The notes below the pieces were generated by a model, which saw nothing but the letters and a program-made list of their open reading frames with translations, searched no databases and was not told where the DNA came from. Shown here piece after piece: positions 38,864-50,100 of a stretch of 64,000 nucleotides of DNA (within the stretch, counting starts at the first letter, position 1; each line of letters begins with the position of its first letter). This DNA is from Branchiostoma lanceolatum (Eukaryota; Chordata; Leptocardii; Amphioxiformes; Branchiostomatidae). The translations under genes and the position numbers were made by a program. The stretch is taken from positions 20,850,974-20,914,973 of the forward strand of contig NC_089724.1 of NCBI RefSeq assembly GCF_035083965.1, in the 5' to 3' direction.

Positions 38864-41800
38864 ATGGGGCAAGTAGAGTTCGGAGCCGGGAGCGCCGCTC
38901 GTGTCGTGGCTGTGTTCGCACAGTTTGTCACGGTGGTCTTGAGCATTCAAGGTATGACTGTACATTAATGTAGTGTACTAGTATATCTGGGACGATGTGC
39001 AAGTCTATTCATTTGATAGTAGCGTTTGCTGAATATATGAAAGTAGCAGGCCGATACAAAACTATGCTGAGTGATGTCCTCTGCAGAGTGGTGGGGTTTT
39101 CGTCACTAAAAGTTGCGGATAGCTAGGTGCTTCTGATATATCATTATCATTACCAGGGGTTATATACATGTGCATTGAAACCTGTATAACTCACCGATGA
39201 AAAATTAGGGGGTTGTGATCTTTGTAATTGGGTGGGTCAAAGCCAGTGGTCTCCGACACACAAGTGCTGTGTATTCGTTCTCTGTATTACCGTTCTGTGG
39301 TTGCGATGGAGGCGTAGAGGTGAAATCTACTCCAGGAAATCGTACCATTACAGAAAGTTTATATTCGGTCCATTAGACACTAAATATGTCCATCCGCCTC
39401 CGTCTCTGTGATTTGCACAGTGGAAAGTAATTGTCACCCGTCGAAAAAGCTCTACAGTATGTTGTGTTCTGAATCCCGTGGGTCAAGACATAAAAACATG
39501 TTATAGGTCAGAAAACGAAAATAAAGTTTTGTACTGCTACACTGATACAAGACGGAAATGTTTGACACGGATTAAGTTCTGTAAGCGTGTTTGTTTGTCT
39601 GCCTGTGTGCCTGTCTTTCTGTCTGTCTGTCTGTCTGTCTGTTTGTTTGTTTGACTGTCTGTTTGCTTGTTTCTTTCTTTCTTTCTTTCTTTGTATGCAT
39701 AGAATCTTCGAAGGTTTTCGTACATCACCGTACTTGTGGAATAGTTCATCGGATTATGGTACAATTGCTACGTATTTTCATGTGATATACCTATACTGAT
39801 TGTATATTGATTCAGTAAATGCTTGATTTGTTGATCAATCTATTAACAAGTATATCAATCTATTTTGTAAGTACACCTATCTTTAGTTCATTTTCTTTTC
39901 CTCAGATTGTTACACGAGAGTTGATGGCAGGATCGTCTATGAAGGAATAAACAACATCACGGACTTCGGGAAGCCTTGTGAGGCCTGGAGCAGACAAGAT
40001 GGACGGGCACACAACTACTGCCGTGCGCCGCGGGCCGGGGACTTACAGCCCTGGTGCTTCGTCCGGGCCGACACGGGGAACCTCATCCAAGCTCGCTGTG
40101 ACGTAGAACATTGTACAGGTGGGTGGAGATACACAAGTACTATCAAACTAAAGTGGTGACACAAATGTGTACAAGAAGAGTAGTTGGCTGCGATGTTGGC
40201 TACGAGATCATACAGGGACTGGTGAAACGTTTGTTTACATCTTTGTATTGTTGTGTGATAGCTGTATGATGTCATTGCTGATACCACTCAGGTGTTGAGC
40301 GAATGCACATATGGGGTATTAGCCTTCCAACTCTGCCCCAATGTCGTATCCTATAGCTGTGTGTACTTAAACCATATGCATCAATCAGACAAAACTGTGT
40401 AGCTATTTTTGATCTCTGTCGTTTGAACGCAGAATGTTATACCCTAACGGGGTCGGACTACCGAGGAACACAGTCCAAGCCGTCAACTAACGAATCTTCA
40501 ACGGTGGAATGCGTGTCTTGGACAGACGAGAGGTATGTCATTGATTACATACCATACATAGCTAGAATGTTGTTGATATAACGTTTTACATAACAGGAGA
40601 AACAGGCAAACTAGGACTAGGACTGACATAAGTTAACGGTGGTAACGTTGGGTAACATAAATTCGCCATTTTTCCGATAATGGTTGACTGAAATCAATCT
40701 AGCAGAACAATAAACCATCTTTTTTTTTCTATTATTCTGTCAGTATCATGTACTATCTTTGCACTAATCATATATATGATAGATTTTGTCTCTAGTCGTG
40801 CTGACACCACAATATTTCAACTTGAAACTACCGTCCGCCGCACGCACAATGACGGTGCTGTCGGACAGGTGTGAACATTATTTCGGGAGAGAAGATTCGT
40901 CTTGAATATCTTACCGCTAATTACATTTTATACAGCAGCTATTCGTTCCATCCTTGGCTTGAGGAGAGTGCTATGGATATAGACGTGTCCAAGTAAAAAA
41001 AATACACGAAAAAACGGCCGTACCGCACACATCAGGCTTTCGGGAACAACCCGTGTGTTGAGTCGGTAGAACGTCACTCAAAGTCAACCCCCACCGTCAT
41101 GGAAATTTGTACATTATTCATCGGGGCGTTAGCTGGATGCCGTAGAAATGGTAATACTACTATGTCCATGTGTTTCTGCTTGTGCTAAGAGCAAACTTTG
41201 AGGAAAATATCGCCATCAGTCCACTATCACACACAACATTTGGACAAAAAAGGGTTCCTCGCAAACGTTTGTCGTCTGACGAATAGCAGGATTCTGGGTA
41301 ACGAATATGGCGGCGGGAAAATTCACCGTAGTGCCGTAGCCATTGGTTGTAGCAACAAAGAGGCGTTTTGAGGATTAATCACACTTAGAGTCCAGTTGTA
41401 GGTTAGCAAAAGAGATTCTAATAAGTTGTATTGTAAATAATTGTGTTGAGCAGGAAGCGGATGTGACATTTGTCTTATAAACCAGCGAACAACTATGTAG
41501 TATAATTCTTCCACGAAGCCCTCAGACTGTGACAATAAGGGACGGAGAGTTTTTGACGTAGCCAACTTCTAATGCATGGTTATCGAAGCTTTTCAGACAG
41601 TGTTCTGAATACGTTAGTCTGTCAAGTTTGCATTTCTAGCGGTATTACTGATGTTGCATCTAGCACATATCCCTAAATACCCCGTTTTCAAAAAATCGCG
41701 AATTTAAGTACCCCGCGAATTTATGTTACCCAACGTTATATGATTATAGCATTACCTGTTGAGTATGGTTTGTTGAGTAGGGTTTGAGAAGTGCAAATTT

Positions 41801-44800
41801 TCATCTTAGTGCATGAGCGATATCGAATTAATAACTTGTGTCCCGCCCATCATCTAGACCGGTCAACACGATCTGTATCAAAGACTCAAGTTATCTATGA
41901 AAGGTTTCCAACCATATTATCAGTAACAAATGTTATTGCACCTGTGTGTTCTAATATCTCAGTGGCGGAAAGCGGTTCAACACCAAAGCACACCCTGACG
42001 ATAAAAGCGGCCTGGGCGACCACAACTACTGCCGGAACCCGTGGGTGGAAGGGCGCCCCTCGCCCTGGTGTTACACCGGGAAAACACCTGCCAGCCACCA
42101 GCAGTGCCTCATACCCAACTGTAAAGGTACGGCACTCTGCATACATGCGACATTCAGACACCTTCATATCTTAGTACAAAGATAGTGCAGATAAGAACTT
42201 AATTGCACGACAATTGTACATAGTACAATGTATCGCAACAACTATCAAAACATGATACAAAATAGAGGTATAGAATAAAACTTGACATATAATGCAGATA
42301 TGACCGGCTGTTACTGCTTCACAGCTATCATAATGTAACATTTAATCATATGAAGGAAATTAGATTCAACCCATACCATTGCCTGCCGCGACAATAAGGG
42401 TCATGATCGGGACGATGATATCTCTTAGCTGCAAGAGCAGTCCAGGTAAATGACTGTCCGGTTATTCCCGTACAGTTCCAGGGTACCTGGGCTGTATCCC
42501 TAACTCGGACACTCCGCTGCCCCTGTGGAACGTGCTCCGTACCGCCAGCTTCTCTGCGCTCACCATAGCACAATGCGTAAAGTACTGCCGGGACCACGGT
42601 ACCCAATATGCCGGATTCCGGAACGGAAACCAGTGCATTTGTATAGCGGGGGCGAGGGATGTGTTCCGGAGTCTACCCGAGGCTACCGACTGCAACAAGA
42701 AATGCGCCGGGGACTCACGACACTTCTGCGGTGGTACCAACAGCACTGCACTGTTTGATAGTAAGTTTCAAGTCTATATGTGTGTAACGTTAGGTGTGTG
42801 TGTGTGTGTGTTTGTGTGTGGGGGGGGGACGTGTACGTGAGTTCGTGTATGCTTGTTTCCACGCGTAGGTGCGTATGTGTTGCGTGTGACAACTGAACGG
42901 CGTGTTTGTCTCTCCCCAGCGCGGATGGGCGCGTGTGGAGGGTGGAGGTACGGGATATACGGCACCATCCACTCGCCAGACTTCCCCAGTGACTACCCGA
43001 ACGGCGAGATCTGCTCCTGGTCAATCATGGGGCCAGAGAACCACGTACTCAGGTAAACAGTCTGATGTCTTCCTCTCAAACTAACATGTATTTCTAAATG
43101 TATCTCATCCATTAGATAGTAAAAAGTATCATCCGACTATAACCACCAGGTATCTATCGACATATAATACATGCGTGCTCTTTTTTGGTCAGGTTACACT
43201 TTGCAATGTACGACATCGCAGACAGTGAGGATTATGTAGCAGTTTGGGACAACAGCACGCGGAGGAGGGTCCTCCTTACCCCCAGCAAAGATGGCTACGT
43301 GGTCAACTCTAACCAAGCCGGACTCCACTTTGTCTCCGACAGCGCTAAGAACGGACCAGGGTTTAGTCTGATCTTCGAAGGTAAGTTATACCTAACCCCT
43401 GAAACAATGATCGGTCTCCTTGCCGTTACTGTCCCTCATGTGTTCTCAGCTAGCTTTAACACAAAGAATCACCAAGGAAGTTAAATTCAGCCTTCTCATT
43501 TTAACCTCCTTGCATTCACTAATTCTTTTTTTTAGAAGATTTTATTGGATCACCTTGAGAAGCGGGCTTAATACTTAGGGGAAACAGAAAACAGAGTTTC
43601 GTTGTCTACTTCCCCCATTCAATGTCTTTGAGGTCCTTTTACAGGAAAGTCAATGTTTCATTTTGTTTTGTTTTATCTTTCTGCATCAGCCGTTAAGAAG
43701 TGCCCCAAACCGGACATTCTCAACGGAAAAGCGGACGCGGATTCCTTCCTGCCCGGACAACTCGCGAACGTCGAGTGCGCCCCCGGCTTCAGGGCGATTG
43801 GGCCGACAAAGGTGATGTGCGAAAACGACGGAACCTTCAAGAACCTGCCTGAGTGTCTTTCTGAGAACGCAACATTACCGACTCCCATGTGTAAGTATGT
43901 TACTTTGAGCATGACGACACTCCGTAAATATTACAGTTTAACTGTCCATAGAAAATAAACTGAAGGGGGGAGGGTGCAAAGTAAGACCTTCGGCCTCCAG
44001 TGAGATGCAAGACATTAAACAAAGCAATTGAATTAATTGCGTATAAGCACAGTACATTCGTACTCAATTCTCAGTAACAGTAACAAGCCGAACAAAACAT
44101 TAGACTAGACACTAGTCACACCTATGTTGGTGTCCGTCTTTGATAAAGGGCATTTAGTCAAAACATGAAATTTCTGCTACAAAGAAATGATTGCCTGTAA
44201 ACTCAGATTTACTTGCCTACGTTTGGAAGCTTACTATTGTGCTACATTCTTTAGCTTTCAGCAGCAACAAGACCACAGATGCGTCCGTGGTCTCAACAAC
44301 ATCTCATCATTTATCAACTAGAAGTAACAAGCCACTTACCACAAGCACAAAGGATCAGGAAACCACCAAAGTGCCAAAGACACCTGTACCGCCGTCTCGC
44401 CCAAGAACACAAGGACCAGTAAAGACAACCTTGGTTACTACTACTACCACAGGTGTGTTGTGCAACATTTAAAGTCCAAAAATATGCGCTTAAGTGTACA
44501 AACATACACAATCACCGCGCACACGCACGCAGATACGCAAACCATCCTGCGACGTTCGTCCTTTACGTTTCTCTTCATGTTTCCTTTGATTACTGTCCGC
44601 CATCAGCTGAACATGGCAGAGAAATATTTGTACCTAGGTATGATGCTCATATACTACATGAATACATAACGAATACTAAGTCACGATCACTTCCAGAAAC
44701 TATGACACCATCCAGTGCTGTCAGCAGGCCGTTCAGCACCAAGGAGAAACACCACACAACAGAGCTCCAGACCACCGAGTCTCCCGAACACTCAAACCCC

Positions 44801-46342
44801 GACTCGTCTTCAGGAAGCACGCAGGAAGCCGGGGATACTACAAGCGGTAAGATTAGTATCTGGAGCTCGTATTAAAGATTTTGTAATCTTTTTGTAATTT
44901 GAGTTTAAAGTATGTCTTGACTGCCCTAACTGTTGGGTCTGGGAAGGGCTTGGTGAGGTTGAAAATGGCAGGTTGAAAATGATTGTTAGATTTGAAGAAA
45001 CGAAAGAAATTTGGTGTGCGTTTACACTTTGAAAGTTCCCGTTGATTTTGACGTCTGCTTTTGTTTTCTCTACGTGTTGCATCTCAGCTGTGGTGATTGG
45101 GGTGGTGGTGTCCATCGTTCTCATAGTCGTCATCAGTCTACTCATCTACATCACCTGTGCCGTGTTAGCTGCTAAAAGGTACTGTTTCTTCTGCATGGTA
45201 AATAGCAAGGATCAAAGCTTGCTAAAATACGAGGTGTTTTCTCTTCATATTTTCCACAATCATATCCCGAGTGTGTTAGGGTGACTGCGTATCGGTCCCG
45301 TTCAGAGGTAGACTTCCCCCGCCTTCTGGCGAAATGTTACCAAACTGCAGCTCTCGATTAGTTGGATTTTGTGACTGGCAGCCATATTGTTGTTTTCGAA
45401 CAAGCGGATTGGCAGTAGTATATTTTTGGCACGTCGAGTTTTAGTCGGTGGTCTCGAGCAGAAACAGGAAACAGAAAGGGAAGCAATATGTTTCCCATCA
45501 GAGGACATCATTACGATATTTTTACACATCTCACAAGGATATAAGTCCATAAAGCAACATAATGCCATGCACCCTTTCTTTGCATTTCTGTTCTTTACAA
45601 TAAGAAGTAACTGGTAAGGTGCACTCAACATCTTTTTGCGATTCGCAGTTTGTTCGTGCAGAATGGTTTGTGTTGTTGTTGATATCCAATTACGTGCTGT
45701 ATACATGTAAATGATGTAATCTTGTGCTGCTGCCATTTTGCAAGAGTTAGATGCGATATTTTATCATACTCCATTACAAACAGAGCAAGGCAAGCCAGCC
45801 TTGAGAATGGACAGACAGAGAGCGCCGATGCCGAAGTCAACGTCCCTCTAAAGGACTTCGGCGAGGACAGGTGAGGTAAACGTAACAGCACTTCAAACAT
45901 TTCTACTTCTGTACCATTTCACGTCACCAGGGTTGTTCACACTTATGTGGCGGACACTGTATACATCGTTTGATAGCACCATGGTAACCTGCATTGCTGC
46001 ACAAAAGTCCAACCGTAAGTGCCCCGACAGCGGCACCGTGCTGTATTAAACCTATCAATTCTGCCACGGGTTGTACGCACTTTCTGCCGTGACCCAATGA
46101 CTGATAATAGCTAAATGGCAGGGCACGTCACTTTCATGTTGCCCTGAATTTAGACAACGGTAAAGAGTAGAAGAATATATATACATGTAACATAAGGATG
46201 TGTTTATATTGGAATCGGCCGGAATCCGTGCTTGCATTAGCATCCTGTTTACTTTGTTTATGTTTGTTTTGTTTGCATTAGCACGGCTAATGATGAAGAT
46301 GATGAGCAGACTGCTAAGGATGCTGTCCTGGGAGAATTGTGA
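38864..46342 (+). CDS. Receptor gene A: kringle2-WSC-CUB-Sushi, short tail
   Basis: Predicted type I membrane receptor, KREMEN-like. Exons: 38864-38951, 39906-40118, 40433-40532, 41963-42126, 42476-42760, 42920-43052, 43193-43380, 43690-43890, 44255-44452, 44697-44846, 45088-45178, 45784-45870, 46282-46342; all junctions keep frame, 652 residues. Order: signal peptide (1-29), compact kringle (30-101), full kringle over two exons (101-189; HNYCRNP, PWCYTG), WSC (189-284), CUB over two exons (284-391), Sushi (391-458), Ser/Thr-rich stalk (458-574), hydrophobic span (574-604), ~48-residue tail. The tail is acidic, has no tyrosine and so no ITIM. KREMEN proteins are Kringle-WSC-CUB membrane receptors that bind Dickkopf in Wnt signalling; ligand and role here are unknown. 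The CUB has only the first cysteine pair. First of a head-to-tail array; gene B starts 782 bp after its stop. Confidence 0.85.
39598..39695. repeat. (TGTC)n / (TTTC)n microsatellite
   Basis: Runs of TGTC pass through TGTT into TTTC repeats in the first intron of receptor gene A. This yields Cys-Leu-Ser frames that are not real genes. Confidence 0.85.
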
Positions 46343-47124
46343 CCACAGATATTTCAATTTCTTATCCCACCGCTCTGGAATTTAGGATAAGCACGAAGTG
46401 TTACAAATTGCTTCTGTTTCAAATGTGGCCAATGCCTGTGTTGTCCGAGGCTTACCGTTCACGTATTGAGAAAATCCATGTGAAAAGGTTTATGTTGCGT
46501 TTGGTGGAATTGTTATCGTGTTCAGGACGTGTATTTTGTAGGATTATCTCTGATGTTGAAGATCCAGTATTGTTGCCAGCAAGCATATCCGTAGAATCAG
46601 AGAAAGGAACGGTTATAATGCATCAGCTTTCCAGTAGAACAAACCAGTGCCGTAGCAGGAGGCAGTTGTCAGCCGTGTGAAGTTTTTGTTTGTTGCAAAG
46701 GAGACGGTTTGAAAAACAAGCAATAAAAAACGAACTAATCGACTTTGTCCATCCAGATACTTCTTTTTGCACGCATATATTCAAGTTGAAACGTTTGTTT
46801 AACTGTTTCTTTGTTTCTTTCTTTGCTTGCTCGTTTTCTGTACACTCGTTGTGGTCGGTTTAGTTTGCTTTCAATTTTGTATCTTAACTCACAGTCAGCA
46901 CTGAAAGCATTACTCAGCAATTCGCAACGGCAGCTATCCATAACGATTATCTTCGTGGGCCACACACCTTATCAGCGCCAGACCGACAGGAAAAGCAACA
47001 AGGTCATTTCCGGCGGTTTTCTCACATCAGTAACGCCCGTTTCTTTCCGGAGCAGTTCCAGGAGGAATTATTTCGTGTGTTGTAATATTGAACTAGTGCA
47101 AGCCGCAATCGTTAAACCGCGGTC
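46343..47124. other. Intergenic, receptor genes A to B
   Basis: Contains the probable 3' UTR of gene A with an AATAAA near 46,722, then the 5' flank of gene B. I see no TATA box and no separate gene. Open frames here run across both strands without splice sites. Confidence 0.5.
46722..46727 (+). terminator. Poly(A) signal candidate of receptor gene A
   Basis: AATAAA lies 380 nt downstream of the stop codon of gene A and about 400 bp before the start of gene B, a sensible position for 3' end formation. Confidence 0.5.
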
Positions 47125-50100
47125 ATGGCATCTGTCCACGTTTGGATGTCTCTTTTCTTCTTCTGGATGCTCAGCGCCGGAAAATGCCAACAACAAAATA
47201 CAAAAGGTGAGCTTCCGTTATCTCTACCATATAGCTTGTTTGATAGTAAAAGTTATAAAGGCCACAGTCACAAGTCTTTCGAATCTGAAGTGAACATTTA
47301 CAACAGTCTGATCAAGATTTTACATCTCTGTGTTGGGTTTGTGCAAGCGTAATGATTTTTCCGACACAAAATTCCCATGTCTACATTATTTACAGGAAAC
47401 GTATACTTGCCTGTTGTGGGACAGATTCGTATAGTCATGTAATGTATAAGAATGATGCTGTCTTTATCACGTTGAATTCCGCGTTCCTTGGGAAGCTATC
47501 CAGATAAAGCATCACCATAAGTAAGCGGGCTTTCGACAAGTATTGCAGGCAAAAATTCTGACGTTCCAAATAAAATAAAGAGAGGAGACTGTAGATTATT
47601 TGGCCACTTGTGCACCCTGTTGCCAAAAGTCAAGTTGATTTTCGAGGAGTTCAACAATAGGCGATGTGACGCGTCCATTAATTTGCTCAACTGCATTTTT
47701 TTCTTGCAGAATGCTTCACGAGAAGTAAGACGGCAGTGAGATATGAAGGACTCCTTGATGTGAGCAAATCCGGACAGCCGTGTTTACCATGGAGCGAGAC
47801 AGAACTTCCGTCTGTCGGTAACCATAGTTACTGCCGGGCACCCAGACCACAGGACCTGCAGCCATGGTGCTACATCCAAGGGAGGGAATCCCTACTGGAG
47901 AAACCGTGTGAGGTCGAACACTGCAAAGGTAAGTTGTACAATATAAATCTAGTTAGCTGTGACATTGCTGTACATCATTTTCCAAAGCTGCAAGCATTGG
48001 TATCTGCAATGTGTTGAACTGCTACTCAGTGAATGTCTGGATGCTTTTTTCCTGAACGCTAGTGGTCCTCAATGTCACAGACCGCCCTCTACCCGATTGC
48101 ATTAGCAATGCTGAAGTCAACGTCCTCTCACATACCCATATCTTCCAAATCACCATTCTTGGCTTAAGAAGACTTACGCTTTAACAAATATTTCCAGAAT
48201 CTGCCCACCTCGGATGCTTTCGCCTTGACAAACCACCAATTGAAGTCCTTAACGCCGTGCCTATCGCGGAAGACTCTATGACAATCGACCGCTGTCTTCA
48301 GCTTTGTAGAATTAGACTTCAAGACTACGCAGGACTGTCAGGCGGAGACAAGTGCTATTGTATCTTCTATGCTAAAGAGCGATTGACTGAAGCTAAAGAC
48401 TGCTTGACGCCTTGCAAAGGTAACGAAGAGCAGAAGTGTGGGGGCGACACTAGCATCGACATTTACGATGGTAAGTCTTGCAGATGGCTTGCATTCAATA
48501 TTTCATTACAAATGCAGTATTGTTCATGTAAGAATCTTGACGAATGACAAGCGTGTAGTATCTGATAGATAGACAAAAAGTTCGCGGTCTTTGTGACTAC
48601 AACCGTGCTTACTGGACAGTACATACGTACAGTACTCCTGTTTTATTATTTTGTAGTGAATATGGGCCGATGTGGAGGTAAACATTACGGACTGGAGGGG
48701 ACCGTATATTCGCCAGGATACCCCGGCTTGTATCCGAATGGAATCAACTGCACATGGGATATAAATGTTCCTGGGAACAGAATCATCCAACTGAGGTTCA
48801 AACACAGCAATATTGGTTACCCAACCGATATCGTGGACGTTCAGGACATGGTAATTTCCAAGGACCGTGCCAGAATCACACAATGGAACCAAAGCAGACG
48901 ATTTCTCAGTTCATCTAGCCGTGTACGAGTGTATTTTAGGTCGGACACCAAAAGCAATGGAGGCCAGTTTACCCTTTCCTACAAAGGTCAGTAACGGTAT
49001 TTCATCTGCTATACTTACAAGTGTTTTTCTTCCTTTTGTGATATTGTATCGATTGTATTGTATTGTATTGTATTGTATTGTATTGCATTGTATTGTATTG
49101 TATTGTATTGTATTGTATTGTATTGTGCAGTTACAGCGTATGGCAGATTTCAAACTAAGCTACCTTCTATTTACAATCTTTCTCTCGTAGCACTCACCAG
49201 CTGCCCTACACCGACCATCCCCAACGGGTCCCTCGAAATAAACAGGAAGATTAAGACGGACAGAGCTCTTTTCAAGCCAGGGGAAGAAGTCAACTTCACC
49301 TTCAGCTGTGACGCGGGCTATCAGAAGTGTAGGAAGAAACGAAAGTCGGCCACGTGCAAAAACAGCGGTAGTTGGAGTAAACTACCAGAGTGTCGCCCTG
49401 ACACTTTGCCGTGTGACGGGCAAGCACCTACAGGTTTGTCATCTATTGAAAACTAAGAAGCAAACGTCAATATCAAAGTGAAGCCCGGTTCACAGTACAT
49501 GTCTTTCTCATCAAATGTATTGTGACGCTTACATACTGATATGATGTTATACGCCCTGTCATCTCTCAGCTGGGCTTTCCATTCCAACGAAGTCTTATTC
49601 AATGTCTAACATCTCTCTCAGACGCATCCCAAACAGTGCCAGAGACATCCACTACAGCACAGTCAAGCCACATGAAGACAACACATCCATACACTGCTGA
49701 TAGAACTCTGCGCACATCAACCATTCGTGACCATGTCACCACAGCAAGATGGCAAACCCTTTATCAAACCTCAATGATGACGTCGTCACACATATCTACC
49801 AGTTCTTCACGCACAGAGACTGTAAGTGTAACTTACTCGTCGGAGCCTGTAGTCGCCACGACCAAGCCAAGGGAGCCTGAGGACCCCAACCTCTATGAGG
49901 GACCAAAGCAGGGGGTGGACCATAACAGTGAGTTATTTAGCTAGCTACGGACAATGATTGTCATATTGCTTATGTTTGAAAATTACACATGTGAGAAAAA
50001 ATGTAACTACTGTATATCGAAAGCAATGGAAGACGAAATGCATTTTTATCTGCCCCTATAACGACCAGGAAGCCGCTTAAACTCATTGCAATTTTTGAAA

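Noticed and set aside
39906-40118. First domain as fibronectin type II rather than kringle
   Set aside because: Six cysteines, the HNYCR..PWC spacing and the final C..xHC fit a shortened kringle better; FN2 domains have four cysteines.
45387-45617. Plus-strand open frame in the tail intron of gene A as an alternative tail
   Set aside because: No acceptor joins it in phase 2, it contains no tyrosine motif, and an opposing frame overlaps it. It looks like intron sequence.
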